64,000 nucleotides of DNA, taken from Oscillospiraceae bacterium. GTDB lineage: Bacteria > Bacillota > Clostridia > Lachnospirales > Lachnospiraceae. Both the position numbers and the translations under genes were made by a program. Positions 8,261-16,682 of the stretch are shown here, piece by piece (positions within the stretch are counted from its first letter, which is position 1; each line of letters opens with the position of its first letter). The notes beneath the pieces are model-generated. The model searched no databases. It was not told where the DNA came from and saw nothing but the letters and a program-made list of their open reading frames with translations. The DNA lies in NCBI GenBank assembly GCA_021771715.1, contig JAETOO010000011.1, positions 52,858-116,857 of the forward strand, in the 5' to 3' direction.

Positions 8261-10024
8261 CACATCCTCCTCCAGCAGCTTTCTCAGATACCGCCCGGTC
8301 ACCCGGGAGAAGTTCTCAATGTTCCGGATGTACGCGAAATCCTTCCCGAAGATCTTCTTCTCCGCCGCGAGGTCCTTCTCCTTCCCCGCAAACACGCCGA
8401 GCACGCACACCCCGTTTGCACGCAGCGCGCGCACCTCCCGCGCGGTGTCATTGACCGCGTAATCGCCGTAATACGGCTGCGGATTGCGGCTGTTTGGCCG
8501 GTTCACGATGATGTCGTTTGGGCGGCCGTCGCTCAGGACGATCAGGATCTTTCCCTCCTCCGGCCTCTGCAGCAGCCCGTCGCCCGCCGCGCGGATCGCG
8601 AGCCCGTCGCGGTTGTTCGCCGACGTCGTGAAATCCAGGATCCGCCGGTTCTCCGACCGGGGTGCATCGTACTCCCGGAAGCGCTGCAGCACCGTGTAGT
8701 CCCAGAAGCTGCAGAAGCTCAGGATCCGGTGCGGGACGTGATTGTTGCTCAGCGCCTCGCTGATGATGTACGCCTGCAGCGCCACCTGCCCCTGCCGGTC
8801 GCGCTGGGAGCCGCTCGCGTCCATCAGGATATCCACGACAAACTCTGAGGTGTGGCGGCGCACCGTCTTCTCGAACAGCTTGCCCGGCTCCTCCACCCGG
8901 CCCACTCTCCAGAGCCTGCAAGGGACAATCGCGCCCGTCTGCGACGCGTACTGCTCCGGCTCGCTGCGCCGCCGCAGAGAGCGCTGCAGCTCGTCCGTCA
9001 TCAGCTCAATGTTCCGGTTCAGCATGTTTTTGCTGTTGCGGTAGAGCACCCGGTTCTTCTCCGAATGGCGCTTTGCGTTGACGTACTGCGCATTCGCGCG
9101 CACCGGGTTCGCCAGAATCCCGTCCGTAAAGTAGAGGCTGCAGTCCGCGTGCGCTCCGCGGCACAGCCGCGCGTTGACGCTCTTCTGCTCGCGGTCTGTC
9201 AGGTACGAGCGGCCGTAATTCAGCTCCATGTACGAATACATTTTCGCAGCGGCAGCCTCGTCGATCACGATCACCTTCCGGCCGTTCCCGGTTTTCTGCT
9301 CCTCCTCCTCGTCCTGCGCCTCGTCGATGCTGACGACCCGGCTGTTCAGCCGCTTCAGATACTCCTCCAGAAAGTCCTCCAGACTTTCCTCCTCCATGTA
9401 GTCCTTCCAGTCAAACTCCCGCAGATCCTCCAGCGTCGTGTCCAGTACGTAGTCGAGATCTCCGTGCTTCCGCTCAAAGCTCTTGTCAATCAGCGTGTTG
9501 TAGAGCCAGTCTGTCACACGGATCAGCGCCATCGTGTCCTCCGCCTGTTCCAGCGACCGGATCCGCGCGACCGCCTCCGCAAGCCGCCGCTCGCAGTGCC
9601 AGCTCCCGTCGAGGTAGCCGCGCATCAGCGCGATCTTCAACATCCCCGGCAGGCTGCCGCTCATCTTCGTGAACGACAGTTCCAGCAGGTCGGAAAATGC
9701 CCGGCTGCGCAGTTCGGGCACGCCGGGCCGCTCAGCCGCCGCCCTCGGGTAGGATGCCGCATCGACACAGAGCTGCGCGAGCTCCGTCAATCGCTGTTCC
9801 TCTGCCCCATAGTAGACCTTTTTGACCAGGTACATTCCAAACGCATCCTTGTCAAAAAAACGCGCAAAAGCCCCCTGCTTTACAGCGTCGTAGAGGCAGA
9901 TGTACTTCGAGCGGAAGTAGGACTCTGTCTCCACCTTTGTGTCCAGCGCATAGTCCCCGCTCACCGTCCACATCAGGTTCCGTATTCTGTTTTCGGCCTC
10001 CACCTGAAACTCTTCCTCGTACAT
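8258..10024 (-). CDS. VWA-domain protein partnered with a MoxR ATPase
   Basis: A 588-residue cytoplasmic protein. The N-terminal 390 residues are helical with an acidic linker (DEAQDEEEEQK). The C-terminal third is a von Willebrand A domain with an intact MIDAS DASGS (about residues 402-406), downstream T (DFTTSANNRDG) and D (VLSDGRPND). This matches NorD/CobT-like VWA partners of MoxR ATPases, which act as metal-insertion or assembly chaperones. The start at 10024 fits AAAGG. It follows the MoxR gene by about 200 bp. The client is not evident; coaBC and a 75-residue protein lie in the same run. Confidence 0.82.
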   Translation of the reverse strand: MYEEEFQVEAENRIRNLMWTVSGDYALDTKVETESYFRSKYICLYDAVKQGAFARFFDKDAFGMYLVKKVYYGAEEQRLTELAQLCVDAASYPRAAAERPGVPELRSRAFSDLLELSFTKMSGSLPGMLKIALMRGYLDGSWHCERRLAEAVARIRSLEQAEDTMALIRVTDWLYNTLIDKSFERKHGDLDYVLDTTLEDLREFDWKDYMEEESLEDFLEEYLKRLNSRVVSIDEAQDEEEEQKTGNGRKVIVIDEAAAAKMYSYMELNYGRSYLTDREQKSVNARLCRGAHADCSLYFTDGILANPVRANAQYVNAKRHSEKNRVLYRNSKNMLNRNIELMTDELQRSLRRRSEPEQYASQTGAIVPCRLWRVGRVEEPGKLFEKTVRRHTSEFVVDILMDASGSQRDRQGQVALQAYIISEALSNNHVPHRILSFCSFWDYTVLQRFREYDAPRSENRRILDFTTSANNRDGLAIRAAGDGLLQRPEEGKILIVLSDGRPNDIIVNRPNSRNPQPYYGDYAVNDTAREVRALRANGVCVLGVFAGKEKDLAAEKKIFGKDFAYIRNIENFSRVTGRYLRKLLEEDV

Positions 10025-10227
10025 CGTGAACCTTTCTTTATACCCCGTATCGGCATGTATCAAATACCTGTCTCTACGCTGTGCCTCCTATTCTTTTTCC
10101 TTACCAACTGACCTCTGACTCGACAGTATTCACAGATCTCACGACAAAAGCATCTCATTCTTTATGGTGCTCTCGCTCAAGTCGAAATTCTTCCTTTGTA
10201 CAGAGATCCGACTGTCCGTCTCTCGAC

Positions 10228-11151
10228 TCACGCAAAAATCTTCCCCGCCGTCCACGCCTCCGGGATGCGTGTCATCACTATGTCCTCGACGATTTCCCGC
10301 TCGAACACGTCAAAGCTCTTGTTCACGATCCCCATCCGGATCGCAGGGCGCGGTGCGAGGCCGCCGTGGATCGTCTTCAGCGCGCCGATCAGGCCGCGCA
10401 GATCCAGCGGCTTCGTCGAGATCTCATTGTTGTTCGCCTTGAGCTGCAGATCGAGGAAGAGCCCGCAGATCTGCTCCAGCCCCTCCTTTCGAAAATCCGG
10501 AAAGAGCGCCGTCAGAATCTGGCGCAGCGTCTCCTCCGTGACCGGCGGCATCTCGATCACGAGGAACCGGGAAACCAGCGCCTCATTCAGCTCACGCGTG
10601 CCGGCGTAACCGTAGTTCATCGTGCCGATAAAGCGCGTCGCCTCGTGCAGCTCCACCTTGTCGTACCCCGGCACGTCGATGATCCGGCGGTAGTCGAGCG
10701 TCGCGTGCAGCACGGACACCGCATCATTTTTTGCCATATTCACCTCGTCAAAAATGCCGAAGCCGCCGTTCACCGCACACTGATAGACCGGGCCCGGGCG
10801 CAGCTTCACCTCGTTGTCCCGGAAGGTGTCTGCCCCGATCAGCGCGCTGCTGTCCATATTCACATGAAACGAGATGTTGTAGGACGGGCGGCCGAACACA
10901 TAGGCAAGGTTCTCCGCCAGAATATTTTTCCCCGTCGCCTTCGTGCCGGTCAGCAGGATATTCTCTCCCTGCAAAAGTGCCGACGCGGCCATCTCAAAAA
11001 TTTCCCTTCCATAATAGGGGAGCGCCGGGGGCGTCACGCGGCCCGCCAGAGCCTCGCTCACCGGGTATCGCTCCCGAAACTGTTCCAGCTCCGCGAGCAG
11101 GTGCGGATTAACGCCCTGCTCCCTGAGTGATTCTAAAATCCTGTTATCCAC
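10228..11151 (-). CDS. MoxR-family AAA+ ATPase
   Basis: A 307-residue AAA+ protein: Walker A GTKATGKN (residues 69-76), Walker B GGFGIFDEVNMAK, sensor 1 FIGTMNYGYAGTRELNEAL and arginine-finger region SRFLVIEMPP. MoxR ATPases work with VWA proteins to activate or assemble client enzymes. The longer reading frame to 11313 is not used: an AAAGGA site lies 6 bp before GTG 11151. It is directly followed by its VWA partner and preceded by a 75-codon gene. Confidence 0.85.
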   Translation of the reverse strand: MDNRILESLREQGVNPHLLAELEQFRERYPVSEALAGRVTPPALPYYGREIFEMAASALLQGENILLTGTKATGKNILAENLAYVFGRPSYNISFHVNMDSSALIGADTFRDNEVKLRPGPVYQCAVNGGFGIFDEVNMAKNDAVSVLHATLDYRRIIDVPGYDKVELHEATRFIGTMNYGYAGTRELNEALVSRFLVIEMPPVTEETLRQILTALFPDFRKEGLEQICGLFLDLQLKANNNEISTKPLDLRGLIGALKTIHGGLAPRPAIRMGIVNKSFDVFEREIVEDIVMTRIPEAWTAGKIFA

Positions 11152-11170
11152 GACTGTTCCTTTCTTTTTC

Positions 11171-11398
11171 TCAGATTTCCGTGAAAGAATATCTCTGCAG
11201 AATCCCGGACGCGTTGATGTCGTAGATGATCGTCCCATCCGCGAGCACACTCTTCTCCCAGGTCGCGTTCTTGTCCTGAAACTTCTGCCGGATAAATGCG
11301 TCCGTGTCCTCAACCTCTATCTCGTCAATAAAGACATCCCGCATCTGATTGTTCGGGCACTTGTTGAATATTTCCCAGATTGTCTCATAGCATTTCAT
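11171..11398 (-). CDS. 75-residue conserved-looking protein overlapping coaBC
   Basis: A 75-residue soluble protein (MKCYETIWEIFNKCPNNQMR at the N-terminus, ending QRYSFTEI) whose start overlaps the last 14 bp of coaBC, with a GGAG site 13 bp upstream. The overlap shows translational coupling with coaBC and it lies 19 bp ahead of the MoxR start. I do not recognise a named family. It may be the dedicated adaptor of the MoxR/VWA pair. Confidence 0.72.
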   Translation of the reverse strand: MKCYETIWEIFNKCPNNQMRDVFIDEIEVEDTDAFIRQKFQDKNATWEKSVLADGTIIYDINASGILQRYSFTEI

Positions 11399-12635
11399 AT
11401 TTTATAATCTCCTCCACATCTGCACCACAGTCACTCTGCGACCTCTTGCGGATCGCCAGCAGCTCATCGAGGATCTCTCCTGCGACCTGATCCTTGCTCA
11501 TCAGTGCGAGCTCCCGGGTGCCGCTCTGCGTGATCAGCGTCACGACATTCGTGTCCGTGCCGAAGCCCGCGCCGGGCACTTTTACATTGTTCGCGGCGAT
11601 CATGTCGACGTGCTTCTTCGCAAGTTTTTCCTTCGCATGCTCCACCAGGTGCTCCGTCTCCATCGCGAAGCCGCACAGCACCTGTCCGCTGCGGCGGTGC
11701 GCGCCGAGCCATGCGAGGATATCCGTCGTCCGCTCCAGCCGGATGCTCAGGTCGTCATCGCTCTTTTTCAGCTTGTTCTCTGCAATCTGCGCCGGGCGGT
11801 AGTCCGCGACGGCCGCCGCCTTGATGATGATGTCCTGATCGGCCGCGCGCGCGGAGACCGACTCGAACATCTCCTGCGCCGAGGTGACCGGAACCATCGT
11901 CACGCCGAACGGCGCTTCGAGCTGTGTCCGGCCGGAGACCAGCGTCACCTCTGCCCCGCGGCGGCGGCAGGTGCGCGCCAGGGCATACCCCATCTTTCCG
12001 GTCGAGTGGTTCGAGATAAAGCGCACCGGGTCAATCGCCTCCATCGTCGGCCCCGCCGTCACGAGCACGCGAAGCCCCGCCATATCCTTCTCCAGCGCAA
12101 TCTCATCGAGCATACACTCCAGAAGCAGCGATTCCGGCGGCAGCTTCCCTGCGCCCGTATCCCCGCAGGCGAGATGCCCGACCGTCGGCTCGATCACCCG
12201 AAACCCATACCGGCAAAGCGCCGCCAGGTTGTCCTGTGTGATCGGATTCTCGTACATCCGCGTGTTCATCGCCGGCGCAATCAGCTTTGGGCACGTGCAC
12301 GCCAGCAGCGTCGTCGTCAGCATATCGTCCGCGATGCCGTGCGCGAGCTTTGCGATCACATTCGCCGTCGCCGGAGCCACGATCGCGAGGTCCGCGCGCT
12401 TTGCCAGAGAAACGTGCTCCACCTGAAACTGAAAATTCCGATCGAACGTGTCGATCAGACATTTGTTCCCGGTCAGCTGCTCAAATGTAATGGGGTGAAT
12501 AAAATTCGCCGCGTTCTTTGTCATAATCACCTGCACATCCGCATGCTGCTTTTTCAGCATACTGGCGAGATTGGCCGCCTTGTATGCAGCGATACTGCCT
12601 GTCACACCCAGAATGACTGTCTTTCCACTTAACAC
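11385..12635 (-). CDS. coaBC: Bifunctional phosphopantothenoylcysteine decarboxylase/synthase
   Basis: A 416-residue fusion. The N-terminal FMN flavoprotein (CoaC) has GVTGSIAAYKAANLAS, catalytic H in HVSLAKRAD and the substrate-clamp block APAMNTRMYENP. The C-terminal CoaB half has VTAGPTMEAIDPVRFISNHSTGKMG, the CTP-binding synthase motif. It makes 4'-phosphopantetheine from phosphopantothenate and cysteine. The start is a GTG at 12635 behind AAGGGGG. A TTGTCA/TATACT promoter lies 50 bp upstream, back to back with the panT promoter, so pantothenate uptake and use are clustered. Confidence 0.95.
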   Translation of the reverse strand: MLSGKTVILGVTGSIAAYKAANLASMLKKQHADVQVIMTKNAANFIHPITFEQLTGNKCLIDTFDRNFQFQVEHVSLAKRADLAIVAPATANVIAKLAHGIADDMLTTTLLACTCPKLIAPAMNTRMYENPITQDNLAALCRYGFRVIEPTVGHLACGDTGAGKLPPESLLLECMLDEIALEKDMAGLRVLVTAGPTMEAIDPVRFISNHSTGKMGYALARTCRRRGAEVTLVSGRTQLEAPFGVTMVPVTSAQEMFESVSARAADQDIIIKAAAVADYRPAQIAENKLKKSDDDLSIRLERTTDILAWLGAHRRSGQVLCGFAMETEHLVEHAKEKLAKKHVDMIAANNVKVPGAGFGTDTNVVTLITQSGTRELALMSKDQVAGEILDELLAIRKRSQSDCGADVEEIIKYEML

Positions 12636-12686
12636 CAGGAGTTCCCCCTTGTTTCTATATTGAAATAGCCTGAAGCATTTTCCGCA

Positions 12687-12715
12687 AGTATAACATAATG
12701 ACAGATAAATGACAA
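12687..12715 (-). promoter_or_regulatory. coaBC promoter
   Basis: TTGTCA (12710-12715) and TATACT (12687-12692), 17-bp spacer, minus strand. Confidence 0.75.
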
Positions 12716-12760
12716 TCTTGTTTCTTTTTCAGAACATCCCGATTTTTGCGCCGCGCTGTA

Positions 12761-12789
12761 TTGTACTTCCCGAAAAAAAATGCTATACT
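12761..12789 (+). promoter_or_regulatory. panT promoter
   Basis: TTGTAC (12761-12766) and TATACT (12784-12789), 17-bp spacer, plus strand, divergent from the coaBC promoter. Predicted start near 12796 leaves a 170-nt leader. Confidence 0.75.
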
Positions 12790-12819
12790 CCGCCTGTAAT
12801 TGTATTGTATCCCACATTG

Positions 12820-12900
12820 GAGCGCATACCTGCTCCTCGGGGGCAGAATGTCTGTCCAGGGACGCGCCTCTATGGATCATACCCGCACGGGATGATACCT
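12820..12900 (+). ncRNA. Structured panT leader with two bulged-A hairpins (pan-like candidate)
   Basis: Two adjacent hairpins lie in the 170-nt leader. The first has an outer CAT/ATG pairing and an inner CTGCTCC/GGGGCAG stem (about 12824-12852). The second is GGATCAT-A-CCC, loop GCAC, GGG-ATGAT-A-CC (12874-12899), with single unpaired A residues at 12881 and 12897. Tandem hairpins with two bulged adenines ahead of pantothenate genes recall the published pan RNA motif as I remember it. Assignment needs a covariance-model search. Confidence 0.4.
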
Positions 12901-12965
12901 GGCTGCGTCGGAACAGTCGGCCTGCTGTCTCACACAACGGGAATAATAACAAGGAGGAAAATCAA

Positions 12966-13595
12966 ATGAACAGAAAACTTGGCACATCTCAACTCGTACT
13001 TCTCGGCCTTATGGTGGCGATCCTGCTGCTCATGGCCTACACCCCGCTCGGATATCTGAATATCGGGCCGCTCGCGATCACGTTCAACGTCATTCCGGTC
13101 GCGATCGCTGCCATCACGCTCGGACCGGTCGGAGGCGCGATCGCAGGTTCTGTCTTCGGGCTGACCAGCTTCCTGCAGTGCATCGGCGTCGGCGGCACCA
13201 GCGCAATGGGCGCCATCCTGTTTGACATCAACCCGGCGCTTGCATTTATCCAGCGGTTTATACCGCGTCTGCTGGACGGACTGCTGCTCGGATACATCTT
13301 CCGCGGCACGCGCAAGGTCACAAATACTTCCGTGGCCTGCATGGTGACCGGCTTCTGCTCCGCGTTCCTGAACACTGCATTTTTCATGACGTTCCTTGTG
13401 GTCCTGTTCGGAAATACGGACTACCTGCAGGAAATGATGGGCGGGAAGAATGTGCTTGTGTTTATCTGCACCTTCGTCGGGATCAACGCCGTGTGCGAGA
13501 TGGTCTCGTCCACAATCATCACGGGAGCAGTCGGAACTGCCCTGAACCGGGCGCACTTTGTACCGGCCCCGGCGATGCACAGCAAAACCGCCTGA
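12966..13595 (+). CDS. panT: ECF transporter substrate-binding (S) subunit, probably pantothenate
   Basis: A 209-residue integral membrane protein with six predicted helices and the S-component start MNRKLGTSQLVLLGLMVAIL. Conserved small-residue segments (LGPVGGAIAGSVFGLTSFLQ) match vitamin S subunits that dock onto a shared EcfT/EcfA module encoded elsewhere. The start at 12966 follows AAGGAGG; the longer frame from 12780 is leader. Position between coaBC and coaX points to pantothenate as substrate; this is contextual and not read from binding residues. Confidence 0.75.
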   Translation: MNRKLGTSQLVLLGLMVAILLLMAYTPLGYLNIGPLAITFNVIPVAIAAITLGPVGGAIAGSVFGLTSFLQCIGVGGTSAMGAILFDINPALAFIQRFIPRLLDGLLLGYIFRGTRKVTNTSVACMVTGFCSAFLNTAFFMTFLVVLFGNTDYLQEMMGGKNVLVFICTFVGINAVCEMVSSTIITGAVGTALNRAHFVPAPAMHSKTA

Positions 13596-13715
13596 GCGTA
13601 CATCCTTTTATTCAGCCAGGAATGCCATGCAAACCGCGGCTTCGCTTCGTCGACGTTATGCGGCCATGACCTTCGGCTGAACGGCAACAAGACACATTTT
13701 TACAGGAGGACTACT

Positions 13716-14480
13716 ATGATTCTTGCCGTTGACATCGGAAATTCCAATATTGTACTGGGATGCTTTGAGGACGACCGCATTCTGTTTATCGAGCGGCTGT
13801 CCACGAATCAGCATTCCACGGCGCTTGAGTATACGATTCTGATCAAAAATATTCTGGAGCTGAACAATCTCAGCCATCGGGCTTTCGAGGGCGGAATCAT
13901 CTCCTCCGTCGTGCCGTCTGTCACGCACACGATGCAGGCGGCCATGATGCGCCTGACCGGCAGGCAGATCATGGTCGTCGGCCCCGGCATCCGCACCGGG
14001 CTCAAGATCATGCTGGACAACCCGGCACAGCTCGGCAGCGACCGGGTGGCTGACGCCGTCGCGGCGATCCACGACTATCCCTGCCCGCTGATCATCATTG
14101 ACATGGGCACGGCGACGACGATCTCCGCGATCGACCGCAACAAAAATTTTCTCGGCGGCATGATCATCCCGGGGCTGCGCGTGTCGCTCGACTCGCTCAC
14201 CTCGCGCACCTCCCAGCTGCCGAAGATCAGCCTCGATCCCCCGAAGAAGGTGATCGGCTCGAACACGGTCGACTGTATGCGGAGCGGCGTCATCTACAGC
14301 ACGGCGTCCAGCATCGACGGCGTCGTGGAGCGGATCGAGGACGAGATCGACGAACCCTGCACCGTCGTATCGACAGGAGGGCTCGCAAAGGTGATCATAC
14401 CGTACTGCAGGCACAAGATTGTGATCGACGATCAGCTGCTGCTCAAGGGACTTATGATTATCTACAATAAGAATAAGTAG
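13716..14480 (+). CDS. coaX: Type III pantothenate kinase
   Basis: A 254-residue ASKHA-fold kinase: MILAVDIGNSNIVLGCF (phosphate 1), GPGIRTGLKI, DRVADAVAAIHDYP, IIDMGTATTISAID (phosphate 2) and VVSTGGLAKVI (adenosine loop). It phosphorylates pantothenate, the first CoA step, and is insensitive to CoA feedback in this class. An ACAGGAGG site precedes the ATG. It lies 120 bp after panT and so probably shares its transcript. A long hairpin follows. Confidence 0.95.
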   Translation: MILAVDIGNSNIVLGCFEDDRILFIERLSTNQHSTALEYTILIKNILELNNLSHRAFEGGIISSVVPSVTHTMQAAMMRLTGRQIMVVGPGIRTGLKIMLDNPAQLGSDRVADAVAAIHDYPCPLIIIDMGTATTISAIDRNKNFLGGMIIPGLRVSLDSLTSRTSQLPKISLDPPKKVIGSNTVDCMRSGVIYSTASSIDGVVERIEDEIDEPCTVVSTGGLAKVIIPYCRHKIVIDDQLLLKGLMIIYNKNK

Positions 14481-14530
14481 AATCTTCTCGCGCTTACCAC
14501 AATGGAGCAATGACACAGCGGGTATACCAA

Positions 14531-14583
14531 GAGCTGCGGGACAGGCGATTCCCCATCGGGGAGTTCGACTTGTCCCGCAGCTC
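14531..14583 (+). terminator. Hairpin terminator after coaX
   Basis: GAGCTGCGGGACA (14531-14543) pairs with TGTCCCGCAGCTC (14571-14583). A second internal stem TCCCC/GGGGA forms within the loop. It is followed by TGTTTAC, a weak T tract. Confidence 0.65.
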
Positions 14584-14601
14584 TGTTTACATGATTTTAT
14601 A

Positions 14602-14667
14602 CAGTTCAGCCCTTAGCAAGCAAGCTTGCACGGTCTGTCTTCCCATTTTTTTTGCATGGCTGAACTG
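14602..14667. repeat. Dispersed palindromic intergenic repeat, copy 1
   Basis: Bounded by perfect 10-bp inverted repeats CAGTTCAGCC (14602-14611) and GGCTGAACTG (14658-14667). Its core gcttgcacggtctgtcttcc, followed by a T-run and catggc, recurs at 32794-32836. It sits just after the aminopeptidase stop codon. Confidence 0.65.
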
Positions 14668-14673
14668 GGACTG

Positions 14674-16464
14674 TCAGATCTCTCTCGTCGCGTTCTTCAG
14701 CCATTCCCGCTCTTCCTCGTCCAGGTACGGGGAAATTTTCTCATATACCTCCGCGTGATACCGGTTCAGCAGCGCGCGCTCCTTTGCGGTCATCTGCTCC
14801 GGGGCGATCGCATCCAGGTCGAACGGCACCATCGTCAGATTCTCGAAGCACATGAACTGGCCGTACTCGTTCTTCTCCGCCTTTTTGCAGACGATCATGT
14901 TCTCGTGGCGGACGCCGTATGCGCCCTCGACGTAGTAGCCCGGCTCGTTCGATGTGATCATGCCCTCCTCGAGGACGGCGTCCTCACTGCGGTTCGGCAG
15001 TCTCCTCCAGCGGAAGCCGTTCGGCGACTCGTGCACGCTCAGCAGATAGCCGACGCCGTGTCCCGTGCCGTGCTTGAAGTCCTCCCCGCGCTCCCAGAGC
15101 GGAGAGCGCGCAAGATAGTCGAGGTTGATCCCGGTGCAGCCGTAGAGGAATTTCGCGTTCGCGAGGTTCAGATGGCCGCGCAGCACCGCGGTGAAATGCA
15201 GCCGCTCATCCTCCGTGATCTCTCCCATCGCCACCGTGCGGGTGATATCCGTGGAGCCCTCCAGGTAATGTCCGCCGGTGTCGGCAAGCATCAGGCCGTG
15301 CGGCTCGATCTCCACATCCGTCTCCGGCGTCGGTGAGTAGTGGTTCATCGCGGCGTGCTCCCCGTAGGAAATGATCGGGTCAAAGCTGTTGTCCACAAAG
15401 TGCTCCTGCTCCTTGCGGAACTCGTACAACCGCTCCGCCGCAGAACACTCCGTGATCCGCTCTTTCCCGACGTGCTTCTTGAGCCAGCAGATAAACTTCG
15501 TGACCGCAACACCGTCCTTGATGTGTGCAATCTTCATGTTCTCGACCTCGACCGGGTTCTTGATCGACTTCGGCAGCAGCGTCGGGTTGGTCCGGTCAAG
15601 CACCTTCACATCAGCAGGGATCCGCTTCACCAGCAGATAATTGGCCTTGCCCTTGTCCAACAGCACCGTCTTCCCGGCCTCAATCGCCGCCGCATCCTCG
15701 TAGACCGCATCGTACGGGCGGATTGTCACACCCGCCTGCGCAAGCTTCTCCGTGAGCTCCGGCGAGAAAGACTTCTCGTTCGCGTACAGCCGGATCTCGC
15801 TCTCACTCATCATCAGATAGGAGAGCACAACCGGCACGGTGTGAATATCGTTTCCGCGGATATTCAGGAGCCACGCGATATCCTCGAGCTTCGTCAGGAG
15901 GAACAGATCTGCGCCTGCTTTTTTCAGCTCCTCGCGGATCTGCGCGATCTTCTCCTCTCTGCTCTTCCCCGCCCACTTCAGGTCAAGCTCCCACGCCGGC
16001 TCGCAGGAGAGCGCAGGCCGGTCGGTCCAGACCTTATCCACAAGATCCTCGTCGCAGGCGATTGTTATCCCCAGGCTGCCCAGCTTTTCCTCCAGGCTGG
16101 CCGCCTCAGTCGCACCGACACAGCGTCCGTCGAAGCCGAGCGTCTGTCCCTTCTTCAACGTCTGGGCGAGGAACTCGTGGACGGTCGGCACACCCGGCTC
16201 ATTCATCCGGTACAGCGTCACCCCGGTTCCCTCCATCTGGCGCTCCGCCTGGATGAAATACCGCGCGTCGGTCCACATCCCTGCCATCTCCTGTGTGATC
16301 ACCGCCGTGCCCGCCGAGCCGGTGAAGCCCGTCATATACTCTCTGCACTTAAAAAAGCTGCCCACGTACTCCGACGCGTGATAATCATCCGTCGGGATCA
16401 TGTACGCGTCGATTCCCTTTTCCCTCATCAGCGCACGCAGCGCCGCGATTCTGTCTCTGACCAT
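14674..16464 (-). CDS. Aminopeptidase P family (Xaa-Pro) peptidase, M24B
   Basis: A 596-residue enzyme with two creatinase-like N-terminal domains, a pita-bread M24 domain and the extra C-terminal domain of long aminopeptidase P. Metal ligands are visible: DTGGHYLEGSTDITRT (two Asp), GTGHGVGYLLSVHE (His), SNEPGYY and HENMIV (two Glu). It removes N-terminal residues before proline. The start at 16464 is preferred over 16512 because AAAGGA precedes it. It lies next to the oligopeptide importer, fitting a role in peptide use. It has its own promoter. Confidence 0.92.
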   Translation of the reverse strand: MVRDRIAALRALMREKGIDAYMIPTDDYHASEYVGSFFKCREYMTGFTGSAGTAVITQEMAGMWTDARYFIQAERQMEGTGVTLYRMNEPGVPTVHEFLAQTLKKGQTLGFDGRCVGATEAASLEEKLGSLGITIACDEDLVDKVWTDRPALSCEPAWELDLKWAGKSREEKIAQIREELKKAGADLFLLTKLEDIAWLLNIRGNDIHTVPVVLSYLMMSESEIRLYANEKSFSPELTEKLAQAGVTIRPYDAVYEDAAAIEAGKTVLLDKGKANYLLVKRIPADVKVLDRTNPTLLPKSIKNPVEVENMKIAHIKDGVAVTKFICWLKKHVGKERITECSAAERLYEFRKEQEHFVDNSFDPIISYGEHAAMNHYSPTPETDVEIEPHGLMLADTGGHYLEGSTDITRTVAMGEITEDERLHFTAVLRGHLNLANAKFLYGCTGINLDYLARSPLWERGEDFKHGTGHGVGYLLSVHESPNGFRWRRLPNRSEDAVLEEGMITSNEPGYYVEGAYGVRHENMIVCKKAEKNEYGQFMCFENLTMVPFDLDAIAPEQMTAKERALLNRYHAEVYEKISPYLDEEEREWLKNATREI

Positions 16465-16503
16465 TTCGTCTTCATCCTTTCCTTGTAGTTCTTTCCTCTG
16501 CCT

Positions 16504-16531
16504 ATTATACACTTATTTTCCGCGCACGCAA
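16504..16531 (-). promoter_or_regulatory. Promoter of the aminopeptidase P gene
   Basis: TTGCGT (16526-16531) and TATAAT (16504-16509), 16-bp spacer, minus strand; predicted start near 16497. Confidence 0.65.
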
Positions 16532-16601
16532 GCGGCCATGTCCACCTGCGGGACAAAATTTAACTTGCAGGAAAAAAGCGGTCCGATTCAGCTCACCGCA
16601 C

Positions 16602-16642
16602 AAAAAAACCGCCGCCCGGCCAAATACTCAGCCAGGCGGCAG
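16602..16642 (-). terminator. Terminator after oppA
   Basis: On the minus strand GCCGCC-T-GGC pairs with GCC-G-GGCGGC around a 9-nt loop, followed by GGTTTTTTT. A strong rho-independent terminator between oppA and the aminopeptidase promoter. Confidence 0.85.
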
Positions 16643-16682
16643 CCCTCTTCTCTTGCAATAATTTTATTTTACGGTGATCCGC

